Origin: Sphingomonas sp. UBA978
GTDB lineage: Bacteria; Pseudomonadota; Alphaproteobacteria; Sphingomonadales; Sphingomonadaceae
Direction of reading: 5' to 3'
Assembly: GCF_002292295.1 (NCBI RefSeq)
Contig: NZ_DBBS01000013.1
Coordinates: forward strand, 1 to 64,000
DNA length: 64,000 nucleotides
In this document: piece by piece, positions 8,317 through 16,310 of the stretch
Layout: every line of letters begins with the position of its first letter
Position numbering within the stretch: the stretch's first letter is position 1
The notes under the pieces: model-generated
Databases searched by the model: none
Seen by the model: the letters and a program-made list of their open reading frames with translations, nothing else
Told to the model about the DNA's origin: nothing
Translations under genes and position numbers: made by a program

Positions 8317-10245
8317 ATGATCCGCACCGCCGCCGTCGCCTCCCTGCTCCTGTCCGTTGCCGCGCCCGCCCTCGCGCAGGTCCCCGCCAGCAACAGCGCG
8401 CCGCAGCCGGTGCCGTTCGTCGACACCATTCCGGCGGCGCGCGACGTTCCCTATCCCGGCACGCTGAAGCTCGACGTCGATGCGACCGACACCGAACGCG
8501 GCATCTTCCGCGTGCGCGAGACGATCCCGGTCGCCAAGTCGGGTCCGATGGCGCTGCTGTTCCCCAAGTGGCTGCCCGGTGCGCACAGCCCGCGCGGCGA
8601 GATCGAGAAGCTCGCCGGCCTCGTCATCCGTGGCAACGGCCGCATCCTGCCGTGGACGCGCGATCCGGTCGACGTCTTCGCCTTCCACATCGACGCGCCG
8701 GCCGGGGTGAAGACGCTCGACGCCGAATTCCAGTTCATCTCGGCGACCAAGCCGGATCAGGGCCGGATCGCGGTGACCCCCAATCTCATCAGCCTGCAGC
8801 CCAATTCGGTCAGCCTCTATCCCGCCGGCTATTTCACCCGCCAGATCCCGGTGCAGATGACGGTCAAGTTTCCGACCGGCTGGACCGCGGCGGGCGCGAT
8901 CCCCGCGAAGACGGGGTCGGGCGCGGCGGCGTCGACCTACACCTACGACCGGACCAATTACGAGATCCTGGTCGACTCGCCGATCCTCGCCGGCCGCTAC
9001 GGCAAGGTGTGGGCGCTGTCCCCGCGCGTCGACCTCAACGTCTTCGCCGATTCGCCCGATCAGCTCGCCGCCAAGCCCGAACAGATCGACGCGCACAAAC
9101 GCCTCGTCGAACAGGCCGCCAGGACCTTCGGCGCGCAGCATTACGACCGCTACGAATTCCTGCTGTCGATCTCCGACCAGCTCGGCGGCATCGGGCTGGA
9201 GCATCACCGCAGCTCCGAAAACGGCGTGCGCCCCGGCTATTTCACCGAATGGGATGCCGGCCCGGGCAGCCGCAACCTGCTGCCGCACGAATTCACCCAC
9301 AGCTGGGACGGCAAGTTCCGCCGTGGCGCCGACCTGTGGACGCCCGATTTTCGCACGCCGATGCGCGATTCGCTGTTGTGGGTGTACGAAGGGCAGACGC
9401 AATTCTGGGGCTATGTGCTGCAGGCGCGCTCGGGGCTGGTCAGCAAGCAGGACACGCTCGACGCCTATGCCGGCATCGCCGGCAGCTACGATCTCGCGCC
9501 CGCACGCCAGTGGCGCAACCTGCTCGACACCACCAACGATCCGGTCATTTCGTCGCGCCGGCCCAAGGGCTGGACCAGCTGGCAGCGCAGCGAGGATTAT
9601 TACAACGAGGGCCTAATGGTCTGGATGGAGGTCGACGCGATGCTCCGCCAACAGTCGGGCGGCACCAAGTCGATCGACGATTTCGCCAAGGCCTTCTTCG
9701 GCGTGCGCGACGGCGACTGGGGCGAGCTGACCTATACGTTCGACGACGTCGCCGCGACGCTCAACGCGATCCAGCCCTATGACTGGGCCGGGTTCCTGAA
9801 GAAGCGGATCACCGAGACGGGCCAGCCCGCCCCGGTCAACGGCTTCGCGATGAACGGCTACAAGCTGGTCTACACCGCCGAACCGACCAAATACTTCACC
9901 AATGCCGAAAAGAGCGGCCCGACCAACGTCACCTATTCGATCGGCCTGTCGATCGCCAAGGACGGCGAGATCGGCGCGGTGATCTGGGACAGCCCGGCGT
10001 TCAAGGCGGGGCTGGACGTCGGTACCGTCATTCAGGCGGTCAATGGCGTCGGCTATAGCGGCGATGTGATGAAGGCCGCGATCGTCACCGCACAGACATC
10101 GAAGGAGCCGATCCGACTGCTGGTCAAGAACGGACCACGCTATCGCGAAGTCCCCATCGACTATCACAATGGTCCCCGCTATCCGCGCCTGCAGAAGATT
10201 GGCACCGGTGAGAGCGGCCTCGACAAACTTCTCATGCCGCGCTGA
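8317..10245 (+). CDS. M61-family metallopeptidase with C-terminal PDZ domain
   Basis: This exported zinc aminopeptidase of the glycyl-aminopeptidase family has 642 residues. A Sec signal peptide covers residues 1-20 (MIRTAAVASLLLSVAAPALA). The zinc site is H324-E325-F-T-H328, in the string LLPHEFTHSWDGK, and the third ligand is probably E358 in LLWVYEGQTQFW. A PDZ-like domain occupies about residues 535-610 (DSPAFKAGLDVGTVIQAVNG). The family prefers N-terminal Gly or Ala; the natural substrates here are unknown. It probably works in the periplasm. It precedes ppa by 47 bp on the same strand, with no clear functional link. Confidence 0.92.
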   Translation: MIRTAAVASLLLSVAAPALAQVPASNSAPQPVPFVDTIPAARDVPYPGTLKLDVDATDTERGIFRVRETIPVAKSGPMALLFPKWLPGAHSPRGEIEKLAGLVIRGNGRILPWTRDPVDVFAFHIDAPAGVKTLDAEFQFISATKPDQGRIAVTPNLISLQPNSVSLYPAGYFTRQIPVQMTVKFPTGWTAAGAIPAKTGSGAAASTYTYDRTNYEILVDSPILAGRYGKVWALSPRVDLNVFADSPDQLAAKPEQIDAHKRLVEQAARTFGAQHYDRYEFLLSISDQLGGIGLEHHRSSENGVRPGYFTEWDAGPGSRNLLPHEFTHSWDGKFRRGADLWTPDFRTPMRDSLLWVYEGQTQFWGYVLQARSGLVSKQDTLDAYAGIAGSYDLAPARQWRNLLDTTNDPVISSRRPKGWTSWQRSEDYYNEGLMVWMEVDAMLRQQSGGTKSIDDFAKAFFGVRDGDWGELTYTFDDVAATLNAIQPYDWAGFLKKRITETGQPAPVNGFAMNGYKLVYTAEPTKYFTNAEKSGPTNVTYSIGLSIAKDGEIGAVIWDSPAFKAGLDVGTVIQAVNGVGYSGDVMKAAIVTAQTSKEPIRLLVKNGPRYREVPIDYHNGPRYPRLQKIGTGESGLDKLLMPR

Positions 10246-10292
10246 GGGGCAGCGCAGCAACAAGATTACACCGAAAGGTATAGGGGACTTCC

Positions 10293-10874
10293 ATGCGTAT
10301 CGATCTGATCCCGGTCGGCAAGAGCCCGCCCGACGACCTCAACGTCATCATCGAGGTGCCGACCGGCGGCGAACCGGTGAAGTATGAATTCGACAAGGCC
10401 AGCGGCGCGCTGTTCGTCGACCGCATCCTGCACACGCCGATGCGCTATCCGGCGAACTACGGCTTCGTACCCCATACGCTGTCGCCCGACGGCGATCCGC
10501 TCGACGCGCTGGTGATCGCGCGCTCGCCGTTCATCCCCGGCTGCGTCGTGCGCGCGCGTCCGATCGCGGTGCTCAACCTCGAGGACGAGGCCGGCGGCGA
10601 CGAAAAGCTCGTCTGCGTGCCGGTGAACGAGGTCTTCCCTTATTATTCCAACGTCGACGGCCGCGCCGACGTGCCGGAGATCGTGTTCGAACAAATCGAG
10701 CACTTCTTCACGCACTATAAAGACCTGGAAAAGAAGAAGTGGGTCCGCGTCGGCACCTGGGGCGACCGCGACGAGGCGCGCCGCATCACCATGGAGGCCG
10801 TGCAGCGCTACGACGAGGCCAAGGCCAAGGGCGAAGAACCGCACGACCACGACGTCCCGGGTCGCGAGCTCTGA
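10293..10874 (+). CDS. ppa: Inorganic pyrophosphatase (soluble, family I)
   Basis: The enzyme hydrolyses pyrophosphate to two phosphates and drives biosynthetic reactions. The 193-aa product has the family I signature DGDPLDALV, the upstream YPANYGFVPHTLS segment and the YYSNVDGRADVPE region. It is cytoplasmic and magnesium dependent. The tail after residue 175 (KGEEPHDHDVPGREL) is a charged extension. A very strong hairpin follows the stop by seven bases, so the M61-ppa transcript most likely ends there. The length is normal for the bacterial hexameric enzyme. Confidence 0.97.
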   Translation: MRIDLIPVGKSPPDDLNVIIEVPTGGEPVKYEFDKASGALFVDRILHTPMRYPANYGFVPHTLSPDGDPLDALVIARSPFIPGCVVRARPIAVLNLEDEAGGDEKLVCVPVNEVFPYYSNVDGRADVPEIVFEQIEHFFTHYKDLEKKKWVRVGTWGDRDEARRITMEAVQRYDEAKAKGEEPHDHDVPGREL

Positions 10875-10881
10875 CACGCCT

Positions 10882-10912
10882 CCTTCCTCCCCCGCGTGCC
10901 GGGGGAGGAAGG
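10882..10912. terminator. Strong bidirectional hairpin between ppa and GNAT
   Basis: Two perfectly complementary 12-nt arms (CCTTCCTCCCCC and its complement) flank the loop GCGTGCC. It lies between the convergent stops of ppa and the GNAT gene, so it can end both transcripts. No T-run follows. The arm resembles that of the hairpin at 24167-24191. Confidence 0.8.
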
Positions 10913-10913
10913 C

Positions 10914-11408
10914 CTAGCGGCGTGCCATCCGCGCCAGTGCATCGCCGCTGACGGGCTGGACGGTCCATTCGTCCAGACCGACCGCCCCCATCTGGCGATA
11001 GAAGGCGATCGCATCGGCATTCCAGTCGAGCACCGACCATTCGAACCGCCCACAGTCTCGCTCGACGGCCAGCGCAGCGAGGTGGCGCAGCAACGCCGCG
11101 CCGACGCCTGTGCCGCGCGCCTCGGGCGTGACGTATAGATCTTCGAGATACAGGCCGCGGCGGCCGGTCCAGGTCGAGAAATTGTGGAAGAACAGCGCGA
11201 AGCCGAGCGGCCCGCTGTCATCCTCCACGATCACCGCCTCCGCCGCCGGTGCGGCCCCGAACAGCGCCTCGGCGAGCATCGCTTCGGTCGCTTCGACTGC
11301 GTCGGGCTCGCGTTCGAAGGCGGCGAGATCGCGGACGAAGCGCAGGATCGTCGCGACGTCGGCCGATGCGGCCGGGCGGATCACGGGTTCGTTCACAGGT
11401 TCGTTCAC
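10914..11408 (-). CDS. GNAT N-acetyltransferase, SSAT-like
   Basis: A 164-aa GCN5-type acetyltransferase. The strings FALFFHNFSTWTGRRGLYLED and PEARGTGVGAALLRHLAALA (acetyl-CoA P-loop) followed by RFEWSVLDWNADAIAFYRQM match the diamine/thialysine N-acetyltransferase branch, which acetylates polyamines or small amines; the substrate here is inference. The start is GTG 11408, because it overlaps the EamA stop by 4 bp (GTGA). A 12-bp tandem duplication creates a second GTG at 11396, giving the repeated N-terminus NEPVNEPV. It is the last gene of the ispG-vapB-vapC-EamA-GNAT string and ends at a strong hairpin. Confidence 0.87.
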   Translation of the reverse strand: MNEPVNEPVIRPAASADVATILRFVRDLAAFEREPDAVEATEAMLAEALFGAAPAAEAVIVEDDSGPLGFALFFHNFSTWTGRRGLYLEDLYVTPEARGTGVGAALLRHLAALAVERDCGRFEWSVLDWNADAIAFYRQMGAVGLDEWTVQPVSGDALARMARR

Positions 11409-12298
11409 AGGGCGGCTTCCGTTTGCGGGCCAGGCGCGGGGCCGCGGGTCGCGACCAGGCACCCGGCGATGATGAGCAACGCACCGGCCACCGTGTACGG
11501 CGACACGCGCTCGGCGAAGACCAGCCAGCCGAGCAATGCCGACCAGACGAAGGCGGTATATTCGACCGGCGCCAGCACCTGCGCCTCCGCACGCGCATAG
11601 GCCCAGGCGAGCGCCACCGCCGAGATCGACCCGAGCAGCGCCGCCGCCGCGATCGCCGGCACCTGATCCCCGGCCGGCCAACCGCCGAACCACGGCGAAC
11701 CGATCAGCAGCAGCCCGCCGAGGACGATGCTGGTGAACAGCGCCACCTCCAGCGGATCGGCGGCCTGCGCCTGCCGTCGCAGCAGGATCAGGCTGCCTGC
11801 ATAGAGCACCGACGCCGCGAGGATCGCGAGACTGCCGAGCACCATCGCCTCCGACGCGCGCGCCTGCACCTGCCCCGCGGCGATCGCCAGCACGCCCAGA
11901 CTGGCAACCAGCGAGCCGCCGATCGCCGCCCGGCGGATCCGCTCGCCCAGCGTCAAGGCGGCGAGGAACAGCGCGATCAGCGGCGCGAGGAAGGTCAGCG
12001 CGACGCCCTGCGCCATCGGCACGCGCACCAGTCCCCAGAAGAACAGCAGCACCGACGCGCCGCCGGTCGCACCCCGGGCGAGATGCAGCCGGAGCGCCGC
12101 CGCGGTCGGCCACGGCCTGCGCCGCGCCAGATAGACCGGCGCCAGCAACGCGACGCCGGCGAGCGACCGCCACAGCACGGCGGCATAGGCCCCGCTCGCG
12201 ATCGACAGCCCTTTCATGATCGCATCCATCGCCGAATAGACGGCGATCCCGCCCGCGGCGACGCCGAAGGCGACGAGCGGCGATGCGGACCGGCTCAT
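11405..12298 (-). CDS. EamA/DMT-family transporter
   Basis: The 297-aa inner-membrane protein has ten predicted membrane segments arranged as two EamA repeats (about residues 8-135 and 150-285), the mark of the drug/metabolite transporter superfamily. The string FALPLIALFLA-like (TFLAPLIALFLAALTLGERI) is the typical end of the first repeat. Transported compound is unknown; exporters of amino acids, purines or riboflavin occur in the family. The ATG overlaps the stop of the vapC-like toxin by 4 bp, and its own stop overlaps the GNAT start, so all three are translationally coupled. Confidence 0.9.
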   Translation of the reverse strand: MSRSASPLVAFGVAAGGIAVYSAMDAIMKGLSIASGAYAAVLWRSLAGVALLAPVYLARRRPWPTAAALRLHLARGATGGASVLLFFWGLVRVPMAQGVALTFLAPLIALFLAALTLGERIRRAAIGGSLVASLGVLAIAAGQVQARASEAMVLGSLAILAASVLYAGSLILLRRQAQAADPLEVALFTSIVLGGLLLIGSPWFGGWPAGDQVPAIAAAALLGSISAVALAWAYARAEAQVLAPVEYTAFVWSALLGWLVFAERVSPYTVAGALLIIAGCLVATRGPAPGPQTEAAL

Positions 12299-12684
12299 CG
12301 AATGAGTCGGACGTCAATTCCGAATGCCGGATCTAGGTCGAGCTTCAACCAGTCCCGGTCGGCCGTCAGTATCGGTCTACCACTAAACATGCCCTGCACG
12401 AGACAAGCCCGGTCGCCGAAGCCCAGCCCGAAGGCCTTAGTCATCGGACGTAACAGCGCGGATTGCCGGGCATGCGCGTCGCGGAAAGCACGCGTACGAA
12501 ACCCGTACGTGGTCAACGTCTGTTGCACGATATCGACATCGGCGCCCTGTTCGACGGCCTTTGTCAACACTTCGCAGACATTGACGATCGATACCTCCGC
12601 ATCGCGCAGGTGCGGCCCGACGACATCGGCCCCTTGCTCATTCAACAGGACGGCCATGATGGCGGACGCATCGAGGACATACAT
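12295..12684 (-). CDS. vapC: PIN-domain toxin, VapC family
   Basis: VapC toxins are magnesium-dependent endoribonucleases, usually cutting tRNA or rRNA. The 129-aa product is a complete PIN domain with the four expected acidic residues: D5 (MYVLDASA), E38 (NVCEVL), D91 (GFGDRACL) and D109 (ILTADRD). Length is normal and no catalytic residue is missing, so it is probably active. The start overlaps the antitoxin stop by one base (TGATG), and the toxin stop overlaps the EamA start, an unusual embedding in a housekeeping operon. Base composition is a little less G+C-rich than in neighbours, consistent with acquisition. Confidence 0.93.
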   Translation of the reverse strand: MYVLDASAIMAVLLNEQGADVVGPHLRDAEVSIVNVCEVLTKAVEQGADVDIVQQTLTTYGFRTRAFRDAHARQSALLRPMTKAFGLGFGDRACLVQGMFSGRPILTADRDWLKLDLDPAFGIDVRLIR

Positions 12685-12926
12685 CAGTCGTGTGCCGCAT
12701 CGGCCCGACGATCCGCGATGAAATCGTCCACGTCGAACGGACGGCGGATGGTCGCTCGAAAGGCACGCTGCCCGGCGGCGATCACGTCGGCGTCCGTCTC
12801 CAGCACGATCCGAAGACCATCCTGATCGATACGGAACCGGTCGCCCGGCTTGAGCCCCATGGCGCGCGCCACGTCCGCCGGCAGCACCATCTCGCCATTG
12901 TCGGCAACCCGTGCATGATAGGTCAT
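12684..12926 (-). CDS. vapB: SpoVT/AbrB-type antitoxin, VapB family
   Basis: The 80-aa protein has an N-terminal swapped-hairpin DNA-binding domain (residues 3-48: ARVADNGEMVLPADVARAMGL then GDRFRIDQDG) and a C-terminal tail (about 50-80) that should wrap around the toxin. Such antitoxins neutralise VapC and repress the operon. It lies 34 bp after ispG on the same strand, so it may be read through from the ispG promoter as well as from its own. I saw no clear operator palindrome in the 34-bp gap. Confidence 0.9.
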   Translation of the reverse strand: MTYHARVADNGEMVLPADVARAMGLKPGDRFRIDQDGLRIVLETDADVIAAGQRAFRATIRRPFDVDDFIADRRADAAHD

Positions 12927-12960
12927 CGATCAGCCTCCTGACGGGATTTTATCATCGAGA

Positions 12961-14103
12961 CTATTCCGCCGCCACCGCCTGCGGTCCCGCCGCATGCGCG
13001 GCCTCGTCCGCTGCTTCGATCTCGGCGGCCTTGGCCTCGACCAGCCGGACGATGTGGTCGACCATGTCGGCATCCTGCACGTGATGGTCGGTGACGCCCG
13101 ACAGATAGACCATGTGCTTGCCGTTGCCGCCGCCGGTGATGCCGATGTCGGTCTCGCGCGCCTCGCCGGGGCCGTTGACGACGCAGCCGAGCACCGACAG
13201 GCTCATCGGCGTGCGGATATGCTGGAGCCTTTCCTCCAGCGCCTGCACGGTGCGGATCACGTCGAAGCCCTGCCGCGCGCACGACGGGCAGGACACCACC
13301 CGGACGCCCCGGTTGCGGATGCCGAGCGCCTTCAGGATCTCGAACCCGACGCGCACCTCGTCCTCCGGCTCGGCGGACAGCGAGACGCGGATCGTGTCGC
13401 CGATGCCGAACCACAACAGGCTGCCGATGCCGATCGCCGACTTCACCGTGCCGCCGACGAAGCCGCCCGCCTCGGTGATGCCGAGGTGCAGCGGGCAATC
13501 CACCGCCTCGGCAAGCTGTTGATAGGCCGCGACCGCGAGGAACAGGTCCGACGCTTTCACCGCGACCTTATATTCGTGGAAGTCGTGGTCCTGCAGCAAC
13601 TTGATATGGTCGAGCGCTGATTCGACCAGCGCGTCCGGACACGGCTCGCCGTACTTTTCCAGCAGATCCTTCTCGAGGCTGCCGCCGTTCACCCCGATGC
13701 GGATCGAACAGCCATTCGCCTTGGCGGCGCGCACCACCTCGGCGACGCGCTGCGAGGAGCCGATATTGCCCGGGTTGATCCGCAGGCAGGCCGCGCCCGC
13801 ATCCGCCGCTTCCAGCGCGCGCTTGTAGTGGAAATGGATGTCGGCGACGATCGGCACCCGGCTGCCGCGGACGATCTGCTTCAGCGCCGCGGTCGAATCG
13901 GTGTCGGGGCAGGAGACGCGGATGATGTCCACGCCCGCCTCTTCGCAGCGCCGGATCTGGTCCAGCGTCGCGCGGATGTCGGGCGTCGGCGTGTTGGTCA
14001 TCGTCTGCACGGTGACCGGGGCGTCGCCACCCACGGGAACGTTGCCGACCATGATCTGGCGGCTCGGACGGCGGACGATATCGCGCCACGGACGTAAGGA
14101 CAT
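12961..14103 (-). CDS. ispG: 4-hydroxy-3-methylbut-2-en-1-yl diphosphate synthase (flavodoxin)
   Basis: IspG (GcpE) converts methylerythritol cyclodiphosphate to HMBDP in the MEP isoprenoid pathway, using a [4Fe-4S] cluster. The 380-aa sequence has the N-terminal TIM-barrel part and a C-terminal cluster domain with C272-P-S-C275, C307 (VLGCVVNGPGE) and E314, the four expected ligands. The C-terminal tail after residue 365 (EAADEAAHAAGPQAVAAE) is Ala-rich and not part of the fold. It is divergent from the acyltransferase gene, with 64 bp between the starts, and heads the string that includes vapBC. Confidence 0.97.
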   Translation of the reverse strand: MSLRPWRDIVRRPSRQIMVGNVPVGGDAPVTVQTMTNTPTPDIRATLDQIRRCEEAGVDIIRVSCPDTDSTAALKQIVRGSRVPIVADIHFHYKRALEAADAGAACLRINPGNIGSSQRVAEVVRAAKANGCSIRIGVNGGSLEKDLLEKYGEPCPDALVESALDHIKLLQDHDFHEYKVAVKASDLFLAVAAYQQLAEAVDCPLHLGITEAGGFVGGTVKSAIGIGSLLWFGIGDTIRVSLSAEPEDEVRVGFEILKALGIRNRGVRVVSCPSCARQGFDVIRTVQALEERLQHIRTPMSLSVLGCVVNGPGEARETDIGITGGGNGKHMVYLSGVTDHHVQDADMVDHIVRLVEAKAAEIEAADEAAHAAGPQAVAAE

Positions 14104-14167
14104 GGACCTCGTATACAGCAGCCGGGTTGCGGTTCAAAGTCGGTGGTGTAGGGCATAAGCCATTCCG

Positions 14168-15325
14168 ATGTCGCGCGTCCCGATCCCCCGCCATTACGGC
14201 CTCGACTGGCTGCGCGTCGCCGCCTTCGCGATCCTGATCGTCTATCACGTCGGCATGGTCTTCGTGCCCTGGGGGTTCCACGCGAAGAGCCCGCATGGTG
14301 CCGATTGGGCGGTGCTGCCGATGCTGGCGGTCAACGCCTGGCGCCTCAGCCTGTTGTTCGTCGTATCGGGCTATGCCAGCCGCGCGCTGCTGACCCGTGC
14401 GCCGGGCGTGGGGCATTTCGTGCGGCAGCGGACGCTGCGGCTGCTGGTGCCGCTGGCGTTCGGCGTCGCGGTGATCGTGCCGCCGCAGAGCTGGGTCGAG
14501 TTGGTGACGCAGCACGGCTATGCGGGCGGCTTCGCCGGCTTCTGGGCGCGCGACTATTTCCGCTTCGGCGCGCTCGGCGGCATCGTCCTGCCCGCGCTCA
14601 ACCATCTCTGGTTCGTGCTCTATCTGTGGATGTACACGCTGGTGCTGGGCGTGGCGGTGGTGGCGATCCGCTGGCGCGGGCTGCAGGCCATGTTCGACCG
14701 CGTCTTTGCCGGCGTCGCCTTGCTCGTCCTGCCGGCGGCGTGGCTGGTGTGCATCCATGGCTGGTGGTTCCCGATGGGCTATGAGACGCACGACCCGATT
14801 CATGATGCGATGGCGCACCTCAGCTATCTGCCGGCGTTCCTGTTCGGCTTCGCGCTGGCGGGATCGGCGCCGGTGCTCGCCGCCTGCGTCCGCTGGCGCT
14901 GGACGGGCGCGGCGATGGGGATCGCGGGCTATGGCTTCATCCTCGCGGTGGAACTGGGCCTCGACGGCGGCACGCCGCGCTGGGTCTATCCGCTGTACGG
15001 CGCTGCGCATGCAATCCAGCAATGGGGGACGATCGTCGCGCTGATCGGCTTCGCCGAGCGCCATTGGAACCGCGACGCGCGTCTCCGGCCGATGCTGACC
15101 GAGGCGGTGTTCCCCTTCTACCTCGTCCACCAGACGATCATCGTGCTCGTCGCCTATTGGCTGATCCCGGCAAACCTGCCGGGCGGCGCCGAATTCGCGA
15201 TCCTGATCGCGGCGACCGTCGCCGGCTGCTGGCTCTTCTATCTCGCCGGTCGCCGCATCGCGCTGCTGCGCCCGCTGATCGGCCTGCGTCCCCTGCCCCA
15301 TCCCGCACATAAGGCTGCCCGATGA
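14168..15325 (+). CDS. Acyltransferase 3 family membrane protein
   Basis: The 385-aa protein has about ten membrane segments. The N-terminus HYGLDWLRVAAFAILIVYHVG, with the conserved DWLR and the catalytic-type histidine of YH, and the later LYLWMYTLVLG and FPFYLVHQTIIVL segments match the acyltransferase 3 family, which O-acylates or O-succinylates glycans (OpgC/mdoC-like). The acceptor is unknown. Its stop overlaps the start of the isoaspartyl peptidase by 4 bp (ATGA), so the two are cotranslated although no functional link is obvious. It is transcribed away from ispG. Confidence 0.87.
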   Translation: MSRVPIPRHYGLDWLRVAAFAILIVYHVGMVFVPWGFHAKSPHGADWAVLPMLAVNAWRLSLLFVVSGYASRALLTRAPGVGHFVRQRTLRLLVPLAFGVAVIVPPQSWVELVTQHGYAGGFAGFWARDYFRFGALGGIVLPALNHLWFVLYLWMYTLVLGVAVVAIRWRGLQAMFDRVFAGVALLVLPAAWLVCIHGWWFPMGYETHDPIHDAMAHLSYLPAFLFGFALAGSAPVLAACVRWRWTGAAMGIAGYGFILAVELGLDGGTPRWVYPLYGAAHAIQQWGTIVALIGFAERHWNRDARLRPMLTEAVFPFYLVHQTIIVLVAYWLIPANLPGGAEFAILIAATVAGCWLFYLAGRRIALLRPLIGLRPLPHPAHKAAR

Positions 15326-16263
15326 CCGAAACCCCCGACTGGTCGCCCGATTGGTCTCTGGTGATTCACGGCGGCGCCGGATCGATCGAGCGCCACCGGC
15401 TGACCGCGGCGCAGGATAGCGGCGCCCGCGCCGGGCTGGCGCACGCGCTCGACACCGGCAGCGCGATCCTGTCCGACGGCGGCAGCGCGGTCGACGCGGT
15501 CGAGGCGGCGGTGCGCGTGCTGGAGGAAGACCCGCATTTCAACGCCGGCCGCGGCGCCGCCTTCGCCCGCGACGGCAGCATCGAACTCGATGCCGCGATC
15601 ATGGACGGCCACACCCGCGCCGCCGGCTCGGTCGCCGGAATCACCGCGACACGCTCGCCCGTCGGCCTCGCCCGCCGGGTGATGGAGGCAAGCCCGCACG
15701 TGCTGCTGAGCGGCGCCGGCGCGGAAATCTTCGCCCGCGAACAGGGGCTCGCCGCGGCCGAGCCGGGCTGGTTCGCAACCGACGAACGCCGCCGCCAGCT
15801 CGACGAACTGCTCGCGCGCAATGCCGACGCCTTCGACGTCGACATGAAATACGGCACGGTCGGCGCAGTGGCACGCGACCGGGCGGGGCATCTCGCCGCC
15901 GCCACCTCGACCGGCGGCGTCACCGGCAAGCGCTGGGGCCGGATCGGCGATTCGCCGCTGATCGGCGCGGGGACGCACGCCGACGACCGGTCGAGCGCCG
16001 TGTCCTGCACCGGATCGGGCGAATTCTTCATCCGCATCGGCGTGGGGCATGAGATCGCCGCGCGCATCCGCCTCGCCGGCGACACGCCGCAGGTCGCCGC
16101 CGATACGGTGATGGCGGAGGTGCAGGCGCTCGGCGGCACCGGCGGGGTGATCGTCACCGGCCCGGCCGGAGAGGCGCTGTGGAGCTTCACCACCCCCGGC
16201 ATGTACCGCGCCCGCGCCACCGCGGCGGGCCTGCGCGAGGTGGCGATCTACGGCGACGAATGA
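15322..16263 (+). CDS. iaaA: Isoaspartyl peptidase / L-asparaginase (Ntn hydrolase)
   Basis: A plant-type asparaginase that removes beta-aspartyl residues from peptides and hydrolyses asparagine. The 313-aa precursor has the N-terminal VIHGGAG motif (residues 14-20), DPHFNAGRGAAF, and the autocleavage site before Thr179 in MKYGTVGAVARD; Thr179 becomes the N-terminal nucleophile of the beta chain. STGGVTGKRWGRIGDSPLIGAG follows as in the family. No signal peptide is present, so it is cytoplasmic. The start overlaps the acyltransferase stop, and a nuclease gene follows 47 bp later. The symbol follows the E. coli homologue. Confidence 0.93.
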   Translation: MTETPDWSPDWSLVIHGGAGSIERHRLTAAQDSGARAGLAHALDTGSAILSDGGSAVDAVEAAVRVLEEDPHFNAGRGAAFARDGSIELDAAIMDGHTRAAGSVAGITATRSPVGLARRVMEASPHVLLSGAGAEIFAREQGLAAAEPGWFATDERRRQLDELLARNADAFDVDMKYGTVGAVARDRAGHLAAATSTGGVTGKRWGRIGDSPLIGAGTHADDRSSAVSCTGSGEFFIRIGVGHEIAARIRLAGDTPQVAADTVMAEVQALGGTGGVIVTGPAGEALWSFTTPGMYRARATAAGLREVAIYGDE

Positions 16264-16310
16264 CCGGCTTTTCATTGGAGCGGCGCGCCCGAACCGCTAA
16301 AGCCAGTCAT

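Noticed and set aside
6747..9782. 1011-codon open frame on the plus strand
   Set aside because: It is antisense to hisS and out of frame with the DUF1345 and M61 genes, and is rich in Arg, Ala and Gly, as expected for a high-GC shadow frame.
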